A stretch of DNA of 7,397 nucleotides from JBCCRH01 sp039208045 (GTDB lineage Bacteria; Bacteroidota; Bacteroidia; Chitinophagales; Saprospiraceae): positions 1 to 7,397 of the forward strand of contig JBCCRH010000325.1 in NCBI GenBank assembly GCA_039208045.1. The letters run 5' to 3'. Shown here one piece after another: positions 1 to 6,257 of this stretch. The translations under genes were made by a program, and so were the position numbers. A model generated the notes under the pieces. The model saw only the letters and a list, made by a program, of their open reading frames with translations. It searched no databases and was not told where the DNA came from. How positions within the stretch are numbered: position 1 is the first letter of the stretch; each line of letters opens with the position of its first letter.

Positions 1-432
1 ATAACCAAAAATATTGGTCAGCACACCGGAGCCCATCAAATCACTATCACCAATATTGGTTCCCAGAGCCGATACTTCCAGTTTCTCAGGGGTGAAATGG
101 CCTTTGGCCACTGCCTGATGAATATCGTAGTCTTCATACTTGATCTGGTCGACTTCTGCATCTAGTTTGAAATCGAAGCGGTCAAATATTTCTGTTTCAG
201 CCGTTTGTTCATCGCTTGCAGCTGCTTGGGGTTGGGGCGTTGCAGTAGCTTCAGTGGCGGTGGCAGGCACCCACTCATTGAGGTCAAATACTTGGCTGCG
301 TACTTTCAAGTCGCCAGTCATGGTTTTCTCTGGGGAGAAATAAGCCAGGATGTTGTCGATACGGCCACTAGCAGCAAGATCACTTTTACCCAAATTAGCT
401 GCAAAAGCATTTAAGGCTACAAACTTTGGTGA
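1..432 (-). repeat. Internal 31-residue protein repeat within the AsmA-family gene
   Basis: Two copies of a 31-residue segment lie 113 residues apart: residues 474-504 (bases 340-432) and residues 587-617 (bases 1-93). Aligned without gaps, 12 of 31 positions are identical, including Pro2, Asn13, Gly15, Ser17-Asp18-Leu19, Ser22-Gly23, Asn27-Ile28 and Tyr31; many of the others are conservative. The core reads NxGxSDLxxSG in both. The second copy runs into the window edge, so it may continue. An Ala/Thr/Pro-rich linker (529-553) sits between the copies. This is a repeat at protein level and is not obvious in the DNA. Confidence 0.6.
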
Positions 433-1851
433 AAACGATAGGTCCATATTACGGATGTTAATCTCCGGCTGGCCAGCGCTTTGCACTTTTATATTTTCTA
501 CCTTCAAATCTCCATCCATCTGTACTTTTTCATAGGCTTGCTGATCGATGTAGGACATTCTTGTTTTGGCTGTTACATCAGCCGTTATCAAGCCACTTAG
601 CTGTTCCACTCCTTCTATGGGGAAGGCTTTCGCCAATTGATCGAGGTCTACCTTGCCTTTTACTTTGGCATCCACATCGGGGTCAGAAATGGGAGTCTTT
701 AAGCGGAATCGTGCATCAAAAGGATTGTTACCAATTTTTAGCGCAAAGCGATTGACATCTACTACCATATCATTCAGTCTGCTGGTAGGACTGTTGATGG
801 CCACTTTCGTGAAAATGTTGTCAATGCCTAGTGGGAGGTCAGGATACTTTACCGTTCCGTTATCCACTTCTAAGTTTACTTTGAAGGTCGGATATACTTC
901 TTTTTCAGCGATATACTGGCCTTTGGTTTCTACTGCTAGATTGAACTGTCCTGCTGCTTTCACATCTTCATAACCCTTGATGTAGGCATTGGGTACCATA
1001 GAGAGAAGGCTCTTAAAGTCATTCTGTGGGGCATTAAGTTTCATATCCAGCTCCATTCCTTCTTCCAGGAGCTGCACAAAACCATCTGCATTTAGCGTAA
1101 GCGCATTCAAGTTCAAGGTATTGTCCTTTAGAGTATACTTGCTGTTTTTGGTATCGATGTTGAAAATGGCATCCAATGCCACTGCTGCGGAGCTAAGTAG
1201 GGCAGTACCTCCTTGCTTAAAGGTGAGTGCTTCAATGGTTGTTTCGGTATCTAGGTCATAAACGTCGAGTGTAAAATCGCCACTGCCGCTGTGATCTAAA
1301 TCTTTGATATTGAGAAAAATATTCCCGTTTTGATCGTCATAGGTGATATCGCCATCGCTAATGCTGTATTCTTTTAGCTGTAGCTTAAAGCCGCTATAAT
1401 CGGCGGCGGGGGCCTCTTCTTTTGGGGCTTCAGGCGTTGCTGCTGGTTTAGCAATATCGTAGTTGGCAGCTCCATCTTTTAGCACCATCACATTCACCTT
1501 AGGAGCGTTCATCCGTACCGATTCTATTTGTAGTGGGCCATTACCTGAAATGACTGAGTAGAGGTCGACGGTCAATTCAAGCGCATCCGCTCCAACCAAA
1601 GGGACGTCTTCAAAGCGATCAATGCCTATCACGCTTAGCCCTTCTAAGCCCATTGTGAGATCTGGAAAGCTTTTAAAGATGGATAACGAAAAATCTTCAA
1701 AATCGACTTTTGCATTCACCGTATTATTAATTTCTTCTTTAGCGAAAGCTAGTATTTCGTCTTTGTAGAAGTAGGGAATAGCTGCTAAAGCACCAATAAC
1801 AAGCACTAGAAGTACTATAATGACTAGCATGAACCGCTTTACAAATTTCAT
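1..1851 (-). CDS. AsmA-family membrane-anchored protein, C-terminus cut by the window edge
   Basis: The frame is open from ATG at 1851 to base 1, giving 617 residues with no stop, so the C-terminus lies outside the window. The N-terminus is basic (MKFVKRF) and is followed by a hydrophobic helix at about residues 8-28, a single inner-membrane anchor with the rest predicted in the periplasm. Residues about 50-120 carry the AsmA-type start (VDFEDFSLSIFKSFPDLTM, then LEGLSVIG), and the remainder alternates short beta strands with Asp/Asn turns. Two Ala/Pro/Glu/Thr-rich linkers, about 134-150 and 529-553, divide the chain. Residues 474-504 and 587-617 are similar to each other without gaps. AsmA proteins are related to TamB and YhdP and are linked to outer-membrane assembly or lipid movement between membranes; that role is inferred here. 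The start is chosen because the membrane helix follows at once; no Shine-Dalgarno is seen. It is transcribed away from the ribonuclease D gene. Confidence 0.88.
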   Translation of the reverse strand, partial: MKFVKRFMLVIIVLLVLVIGALAAIPYFYKDEILAFAKEEINNTVNAKVDFEDFSLSIFKSFPDLTMGLEGLSVIGIDRFEDVPLVGADALELTVDLYSVISGNGPLQIESVRMNAPKVNVMVLKDGAANYDIAKPAATPEAPKEEAPAADYSGFKLQLKEYSISDGDITYDDQNGNIFLNIKDLDHSGSGDFTLDVYDLDTETTIEALTFKQGGTALLSSAAVALDAIFNIDTKNSKYTLKDNTLNLNALTLNADGFVQLLEEGMELDMKLNAPQNDFKSLLSMVPNAYIKGYEDVKAAGQFNLAVETKGQYIAEKEVYPTFKVNLEVDNGTVKYPDLPLGIDNIFTKVAINSPTSRLNDMVVDVNRFALKIGNNPFDARFRLKTPISDPDVDAKVKGKVDLDQLAKAFPIEGVEQLSGLITADVTAKTRMSYIDQQAYEKVQMDGDLKVENIKVQSAGQPEINIRNMDLSFSPKFVALNAFAANLGKSDLAASGRIDNILAYFSPEKTMTGDLKVRSQVFDLNEWVPATATEATATPQPQAAASDEQTAETEIFDRFDFKLDAEVDQIKYEDYDIHQAVAKGHFTPEKLEVSALGTNIGDSDLMGSGVLTNIFGY

Positions 1852-2010
1852 ATCTTAAAGATTATTTTTTCTCGTTGCTATATTAACCGCAATTTATAGT
1901 TTTTATTCTAACGACACATGGTAGAAAAGGTGCGATTGGGGGAATGCTAGGATAGATTGCTTATATTGTGGCACTTTTAAGATGAACCTAAAAATATCGC
2001 CCCTTCTACT
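1852..2010. promoter_or_regulatory. Divergent intergenic region between the AsmA-family gene and rnd
   Basis: These 159 AT-rich bases separate two divergently transcribed genes, so promoters for both should lie here. On the plus strand the best -7-like match is TATATTGT at 1962-1969 (six of eight against TAnnTTTG), with a TTG at 1936-1938 that is 23 bases upstream, a poor spacing. On the minus strand only AT-rich TATA-like stretches around 1880-1900 are visible. A weak inverted repeat CTATA (1878-1882) / TATAG (1895-1899) is present. No Shine-Dalgarno precedes either start. Promoter content is inferred mainly from gene orientation. Confidence 0.35.
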
Positions 2011-3195
2011 ATGTCTTCGAACCTAAAGCATGAGTACACCGCAATCAATACAAATCAAGCACTTCTCACATTTTATGAACAACACAAAAACGTCGAATGG
2101 ATCGGCTTTGACACGGAATTTGTAGGTGAAAAACGATTTTTCACCAAACTTTGTCTGATACAGATTGCGAGTCCCCTAGGTCTATTCCTTATTGATCCCT
2201 TGTCTATTGATGATTTAAGTCCATTGCTCGACTTATTGGCCCATCCAGATGTGCTGAAAATTACACATGCTGGGGAGAATGACTATCGCCTCTTATATCA
2301 TCAGTACGACTTTACCCCTCGAAATATTTTTGATACCCAAATCGCTGCGGGTTTCATTGGCTATCGCTACCCTTTATCTTTTGGCAAATTGGTAGAGTCG
2401 GAGCTGGGGCGCCGTATTTCAAAATCCTATACAGTGGCAGATTGGGAAACGCGCCCGCTCAATCCAAAGCAGCTGAAATATGCGCTGAATGACGTCATTC
2501 CGCTTCATCCACTTTGGTCTAAATTGCAGGCTAAGCTGCAAAAACGAGGCCGATTGGCTTGGGTAAAGGAAGAGTGCTCAAAACTCGAACATAGAGATTA
2601 TTATCGCAAAGATCCCAATGCAGAGGCTATCAATAGTAGTCTCATGAAAACACTAAAGCTAAAAGAAAAAGTTTTCTTGCTTCGTCTGTTTCAGTGGCGA
2701 ATTGGGCTGGCTAGAGAAAAGGACTACAGCAAAGAAATGATCTTACCCCAGAAAATGATAGGGCACATTGTACGCAGTATCAGTTCTGGGCCAGAGGCGC
2801 TGCACCATAATAGAAGGATTACACCGAAGGTGGCTCGAAAGTATGGTTCTCTATTCAAGGAACTGTATGATGCGCCCATGACAGACGAGGAAAAGCAAGT
2901 ACTCAGTCAAATTGTTACGGTAGAGCAAGAGGAGCCAGCGATGGATTTTATTCTCGAAATGCTATTCTTGTTGATTAAGCATCGTTGTTATTATAGCGGC
3001 GTGAGTACCAGTTTGGTCATTCAGCGCAATGCGCTGAAGCGCTTGTTGCGCAAGCCAGCAACACTGCCAGAGGAGCTAGGGGAGAAGTGGAAAAAAGAAA
3101 TCTTAGGCGAAGATTTGGTGAATTGGCTAGGGCAGATAGAGCATTTAGAGATTACTTTTGAAAAAGGTCAGGCAATATTACGCCTAAAATCATAG
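2011..3195 (+). CDS. rnd: Ribonuclease D homologue (DEDDy 3'-5' exonuclease with HRDC region)
   Basis: This 394-residue protein is close to the usual RNase D length (about 375). The N-terminal DEDDy exonuclease domain is complete: Exo I is GFDTEF with Asp34 and Glu36, Exo II is HAGENDYRLL around residues 86-95 with Asp91, and Exo III is YALND with Tyr157 and Asp161. The RNase D hallmark ADWETRPL lies at 143-150. Residues about 220-285 form an HRDC-like helical domain (LFQWRIGLAREKDYS, then ILPQKMIGHIV), and 300-394 may hold a second, degenerate one. Family members trim 3' ends of tRNA and other structured RNAs in the cytoplasm using two metal ions. The ATG at 2011 is chosen because the first conserved strand begins soon after; no Shine-Dalgarno is visible. 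Its stop codon overlaps the start of the ABC gene by one base, so the two are probably one operon, a pairing that suggests no shared function. Confidence 0.92.
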   Translation: MSSNLKHEYTAINTNQALLTFYEQHKNVEWIGFDTEFVGEKRFFTKLCLIQIASPLGLFLIDPLSIDDLSPLLDLLAHPDVLKITHAGENDYRLLYHQYDFTPRNIFDTQIAAGFIGYRYPLSFGKLVESELGRRISKSYTVADWETRPLNPKQLKYALNDVIPLHPLWSKLQAKLQKRGRLAWVKEECSKLEHRDYYRKDPNAEAINSSLMKTLKLKEKVFLLRLFQWRIGLAREKDYSKEMILPQKMIGHIVRSISSGPEALHHNRRITPKVARKYGSLFKELYDAPMTDEEKQVLSQIVTVEQEEPAMDFILEMLFLLIKHRCYYSGVSTSLVIQRNALKRLLRKPATLPEELGEKWKKEILGEDLVNWLGQIEHLEITFEKGQAILRLKS

Positions 3196-4913
3196 TGGTG
3201 GATAAAATATTAGAAGTCAAAAATCTGCATATCAATTTCCAGACAGGAGAGGAGCGTGTGAAAGCTGTAAAGGGAATTGATTTTACCTTGCACCGAGGCG
3301 AAACCCTAGGAATTGTGGGAGAGTCGGGGTCGGGTAAGTCGGTGACTTCGTTGTCTATCATGGGATTGGTGCCGGCACCACCCGGTCAGGTAGCAGCTGA
3401 TTTTATTCATTTTCATGAAAATGCCGAAACGCCCATAGATTTGCTGCAATGCACAGAAGCAGACTTACAAGCCTACCGAGGGAGTCGGCTAGCTATGATT
3501 TTTCAGGAGCCTATGCGTAGCCTCAATCCAGTATTTCGCTGTGGCGAACAAGTGATGGAGGCCATCTTATTGCATCAAAAAATCGATAAATCGGCGGCTA
3601 GGCAGCAAGTGCTGCAACTATTTGAGCAAGTAAAGCTTCCCCAACCCGATCGTATCTTCAATGCCTATCCCCACCAGCTTTCAGGGGGGCAGAAGCAGCG
3701 CGTAATGATCGCTATGGCTATGTCTTGCCAGCCTGATATTTTGATTGCTGATGAGCCAACAACAGCACTTGACGTAACCGTCCAAAAGACTATTTTAGAC
3801 CTAATGAGTGATCTTAAGCAAGAGCTCAACGCCGGCCTAATTTTTATTTCTCACGATCTGGGGGTGATTGCAGAGGTAGCAGACCGAGTATTGGTGATGT
3901 ATCAAGGACAAATTGTAGAGGAAGGGGCTGTAGAAACCATTTTTAAACAGCCCAAGCATCCTTACACGCAGGGACTCGTCGCCTGCCGCCCACCTCTCCA
4001 AGAGCGATTGCACCGACTACCAGTGATTGAAGATTTTGTGGCAGCAGATACATCTGAGCCATTCCACCCTATACGTATTGATCGGGTGGCTTTCGCCAAA
4101 CGCCAAGAGCAGTTGCAGGCCCAAGCACCCATTTTGAAGGTAGAAGAACTGAAAACATGGTTTCCGTCTAAACGAAATTGGTGGGGCAAGCCCATGGATT
4201 ATGTGAAAGCGGTGAATGGGGTGAGCTTTGAGGTATATCCTGGCGAAACTTTAGGCTTGGTAGGGGAGTCGGGCTGTGGAAAAACCACACTTGGGCGAAG
4301 TATTTTGAATTTGGCGCCGATTAGAAGTGGGAAGGTTGAATTTATGGGACAGTCCATACTCGATTTATCGAATCGAGAAATGCGGCAAGTGCGGAAGGAT
4401 ATGCAGATTATTTTTCAAGATCCTTATAGCTCCCTTAATCCCCGATTAACTGTGGGGCAAGCTATTTTGGAGCCTATGAAAATACACGGGATTGGACGAG
4501 ATAAAGCAGAACGACTGGAAAAAGTATATGCTCTTTTGCGTCAAGTACAATTGGAAGAAAAGCACTTCCATCGCTACCCTCATGAGTTTTCGGGTGGGCA
4601 GCGCCAGCGGGTATGCATTGCGAGGGCCTTGGCTGTGGAGCCAAAATTTATCGTGTGTGACGAATCGGTTTCTGCTCTTGATGTATCCATCCAAGCTCAA
4701 ATTCTAAACCTACTAAAAGACTTGCAGGATGAATTTGGCTTGACCTATATCTTCATTTCTCACGACCTTTCGGTCGTGAAATTTATGAGTGACCGGATGA
4801 TGGTGATGCAAAGTGGGCAAATTGTTGAAATGGGAGATGCGGAGGCAATTTATGAAGCGCCCCAGTCTCTATACACGAAAAAGCTTATCGAGGCTATCCC
4901 GCAGGGCTTGTAA
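3195..4913 (+). CDS. Fused double-ATPase ABC transporter protein, oligopeptide/dipeptide (Opp/Dpp) type
   Basis: This 572-residue protein carries two complete ABC ATPase domains in tandem, like an OppD-OppF fusion (compare GsiA and YejF). Domain 1 has Walker A GESGSGKS (42-49), Q-loop FQEP (Gln104), signature LSGGQ (162-166), Walker B ILIADEPTTALD (182-193), switch His220, and the Opp-type tail HPYTQGL (255-261). Domain 2 has Walker A GESGCGKT (357-364), Q-loop FQDPYSSLNP (Gln408), signature FSGGQ (465-469), Walker B FIVCDESVSALD with Glu490, and His523. The usual DEP is DES in domain 2. Such proteins power import or export of peptides or related solutes at the inner membrane; the substrate cannot be read here because no permease or binding-protein gene is in the window. 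The start is GTG at 3195, overlapping the rnd stop by one base, with a second GTG directly after. No upstream ATG is possible, since a TGA closes the frame at 3159-3161. Confidence 0.93.
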   Translation: MVDKILEVKNLHINFQTGEERVKAVKGIDFTLHRGETLGIVGESGSGKSVTSLSIMGLVPAPPGQVAADFIHFHENAETPIDLLQCTEADLQAYRGSRLAMIFQEPMRSLNPVFRCGEQVMEAILLHQKIDKSAARQQVLQLFEQVKLPQPDRIFNAYPHQLSGGQKQRVMIAMAMSCQPDILIADEPTTALDVTVQKTILDLMSDLKQELNAGLIFISHDLGVIAEVADRVLVMYQGQIVEEGAVETIFKQPKHPYTQGLVACRPPLQERLHRLPVIEDFVAADTSEPFHPIRIDRVAFAKRQEQLQAQAPILKVEELKTWFPSKRNWWGKPMDYVKAVNGVSFEVYPGETLGLVGESGCGKTTLGRSILNLAPIRSGKVEFMGQSILDLSNREMRQVRKDMQIIFQDPYSSLNPRLTVGQAILEPMKIHGIGRDKAERLEKVYALLRQVQLEEKHFHRYPHEFSGGQRQRVCIARALAVEPKFIVCDESVSALDVSIQAQILNLLKDLQDEFGLTYIFISHDLSVVKFMSDRMMVMQSGQIVEMGDAEAIYEAPQSLYTKKLIEAIPQGL

Positions 4914-5107
4914 TTGTGGAGTAGATGTCACAAAAAATTAAAAAAAGTGTACAAAAATTGCAACCTTTCTATTTTTGACCTCGTCTTTTTAATAGAATTT
5001 GTCTGAATTTTATGTGTACAGGTCGATCATGTACTTCCATTTGGTAGATTAATCATTACTTTACATGTGACCAGTATTCGTGCTTATACGTTTAAACTGA
5101 TTATGCA
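4914..5107. promoter_or_regulatory. Intergenic region upstream of the small membrane-protein gene
   Basis: This 194-base AT-rich spacer follows the ABC gene stop. It holds GTGTACA twice (4947-4953 and 5014-5020) and a nearby inverted copy TGTAC (5030-5034), which forms a GTACA-9-TGTAC dyad with bases 5016-5020. An AT-only inverted repeat CAAAAAT (4952-4958) / ATTTTTG (4971-4977) is followed by T-runs and could be a poor terminator for the upstream operon. A promoter candidate at 5040-5069 is listed separately. Whether the TGTAC elements bind a regulator is speculation from sequence pattern alone. Confidence 0.35.
5040..5069 (+). promoter_or_regulatory. Candidate Bacteroidota-type promoter for the small membrane-protein gene
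   Basis: TTTG at 5040-5043 and TACATGTG at 5062-5069 are separated by 18 bases. The Bacteroidota housekeeping sigma factor recognises TTTG near -33 and TAnnTTTG near -7, so the first box is exact and the second matches at five of six fixed positions. Transcription would begin near 5075, giving a leader of about 33 bases before the ATG at 5108. The assignment rests on pattern and spacing only. Confidence 0.4.
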
Positions 5108-5344
5108 ATGAAAAAATTGAGTACCCGCACTGTATTGATTATCTTATTGGTGGTCGCCAGTTTATCTTCTTATGTTTTTCTGAGCACTAGAGCTACCAGC
5201 TATACAGCGACTCCCAACACAGAACTCACGGAAGAGCAAGCAATTCAAGAAGAAGTAGATAGCGAACAAGAAATTATTTTGCCAGATGTTCAATTACTTA
5301 AAAAAGCTATCGAAGCAGGAAAGCGACTTGTACCTACGTCTTAG
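5108..5344 (+). CDS. Small single-pass membrane or secreted protein of unknown function
   Basis: This 78-residue protein is not one I recognise. The N-terminus is basic (MKKLSTRT), followed by a hydrophobic segment at residues 9-25, which fits an N-terminal anchor or uncleaved signal; cleavage near Ala29 is conceivable. Residues 32-60 are polar and strongly acidic, with nine Glu/Asp and no Lys/Arg. The C-terminal part (57-78) reads ILPDVQLLKKAIEAGKRL then VPTS and looks like a basic amphipathic helix. The acidic and basic segments could interact within or between chains. The start is supported by the basic-hydrophobic N-terminus and a promoter candidate upstream. No Shine-Dalgarno is visible. 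The gene stands alone: 194 bases from the ABC gene and tail to tail with the hydrolase gene, which it overlaps by four bases. A terminator-like hairpin lies 56 bases beyond its stop. The compositional layout argues against a chance frame. Confidence 0.72.
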   Translation: MKKLSTRTVLIILLVVASLSSYVFLSTRATSYTATPNTELTEEQAIQEEVDSEQEIILPDVQLLKKAIEAGKRLVPTS

Positions 5345-6234
5345 GCACTAGTTTCCAGCTTCTTTTTCCAATAACGGAATAATCCTGCAACACTCATCCA
5401 AGAGGGATTAGCACTTTCATAACGGGCTAATCCCTCTTTGTTTACGCCCTGTTTTGCTAAGCTTTCTTGTGCAAAAGCCTGAAAAGCAGGGGTCACTTCC
5501 TTAGGATCTGCACCACGTTCAAAATGGGGCTTTATCCACTCACTCCATTCAATTAGTACCTGTTCTAAAGCTTCTAAATGCGGTACAATATCTGTTACCT
5601 TCCCAAAGTGGGTCAGATACATCGCTTCTAAGTCTAGCTCTTTAATCAGCGCCATTGACTGCTGCCAGTGTTCTACATTAATATCAGGAGGAGGGCAGGG
5701 GGCTACTACTGGTCCATCACCGATCTTGATACCAGCAACATCGCCTGCAATCAAGTGGGCTCCAACTTGCCAAGCGATATGGTGTACAGCATGGCCAGGC
5801 GTGTGCCAGGCTTGCACTTTTTGGTCACCAATCTGGTAAGACACCCCATGCTCCACTATCACTAGCTGTTCCTGAGGAATGCCTTTCATAGTTGACCACA
5901 GCCGCTCCATGTGCTCGCCATAAATTCGAGTAGCAGAGTTAATGAGTTTACTGGGATCATGCATGTGTTTGGCTCCAAAGGGATGTACGTAGATATGAGC
6001 GCCCATTTCGGCGAAAGCCCAAGCAGCACCTGCATGATCGAGGTGGATATGCGTGAGAAAAACGTGCTTAATATCTGCTAGCTCATACCCTAGTTTTTTT
6101 ATTCCAGCCGTTAAATGAGCAAAAGTAGAGTAGGGGCCAGTCTCAAACAAGATAGGGCCCTCGCCCGACTCAATTAGGAAAGCAGCAATCGTATCGCTAT
6201 GGTCTAAAAAGTGAAGATCAATCGTGTGTACCAT
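5341..6234 (-). CDS. Metallo-beta-lactamase-fold hydrolase
   Basis: This 297-residue protein has all metal-binding motifs of the metallo-beta-lactamase superfamily. THIHLDHAG at 61-69 supplies His62, His64, Asp66 and His67; HTPGH at 144-148 supplies His148; AGDV gives the bridging Asp165; LTHFG gives His209. A binuclear, usually zinc, hydrolase is therefore expected, cytoplasmic because no signal peptide is seen. HTPGH with the THxHxDH pattern is shared with glyoxalase II-like, lactonase-like and many uncharacterised members, so the substrate cannot be named. About 85 residues after the last ligand are helical and rich in aromatic and charged residues, possibly a substrate-capping or dimer region. 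The ATG at 6234 is chosen because the first beta strand (TIDLHFLDH) starts at once. The gene follows the gamma-glutamyltransferase gene by 21 bases, so they are probably co-transcribed. Its TAA interlocks with the TAG of the small convergent gene. Confidence 0.9.
   Translation of the reverse strand: MVHTIDLHFLDHSDTIAAFLIESGEGPILFETGPYSTFAHLTAGIKKLGYELADIKHVFLTHIHLDHAGAAWAFAEMGAHIYVHPFGAKHMHDPSKLINSATRIYGEHMERLWSTMKGIPQEQLVIVEHGVSYQIGDQKVQAWHTPGHAVHHIAWQVGAHLIAGDVAGIKIGDGPVVAPCPPPDINVEHWQQSMALIKELDLEAMYLTHFGKVTDIVPHLEALEQVLIEWSEWIKPHFERGADPKEVTPAFQAFAQESLAKQGVNKEGLARYESANPSWMSVAGLFRYWKKKLETSA
5400..5443 (+). terminator. Intrinsic terminator-like hairpin for the small gene, inside the opposing hydrolase gene
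   Basis: AGAGGGATTAGC (5401-5412) pairs perfectly with GCTAATCCCTCT (5426-5437) around a 13-base loop, and the flanking A5400/T5438 adds a thirteenth pair. On the plus strand the stem runs into TTTGTTT (5437-5443), the T-rich tail of a rho-independent terminator. On the minus strand the sequence after the stem is GGATGAG, with no T-tract, so the signal points in the plus direction. It lies 56 bases after the stop of the small membrane-protein gene and within codons 266-279 of the opposing hydrolase. Confidence 0.55.
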
Positions 6235-6243
6235 TGGTTTTAC

Positions 6244-6257
6244 TTAGGTTTTAGGTT
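6244..6257. repeat. Tandem pair of TTAGGTT in the gap between the two minus-strand genes
   Basis: TTAGGTT occurs twice without a gap (6244-6250 and 6251-6257) in the 21-base spacer between the gamma-glutamyltransferase stop and the hydrolase start. The second copy contributes two bases of the TAA stop. On the minus strand this reads AACCTAAAACCTAA just ahead of the hydrolase ATG and contains no Shine-Dalgarno core. It may be slippage; no function can be assigned. Confidence 0.45.

Noticed and set aside
49..60. Perfect 12-base palindrome ACCAATATTGGT
   Set aside because: It lies inside the AsmA-family coding sequence and encodes the conserved Thr-Asn-Ile-Gly of the protein repeat; no sign of an operator or terminator role.
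140..1261. Several plus-strand open frames of 60-106 codons (for example 653-973 and 989-1261)
   Set aside because: They lie antisense to the continuous AsmA-family frame, have no family-like motifs, and overlap each other in different frames. They are shadows of the real gene.
1982..2026. Fourteen-codon open frame MNLKISPLLLCLRT overlapping the rnd start
   Set aside because: It is too short, lacks a ribosome binding site, and shows no leader-peptide features such as regulatory codon runs or alternative hairpins.
3152..3361. Minus-strand open frame of 69 codons across the rnd/ABC junction
   Set aside because: It is antisense to the conserved first ATPase domain, including its Walker A, and shows no recognisable protein features.
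4446..4707. Open frames on both strands over the second ATPase domain
   Set aside because: They overlap the invariant signature and Walker B regions of the real gene in other frames, with no independent support.
4952..4977. Inverted repeat CAAAAAT / ATTTTTG as a terminator after the ABC gene
   Set aside because: The seven-pair stem is almost all A-T with a 12-base loop, too weak to call as a separate terminator.
5103..5111. Two-codon frame ATG CAA TGA whose stop overlaps the ATG of the small gene
   Set aside because: This is striking to the eye but expected by chance in AT-rich DNA, with no evidence that it is translated.
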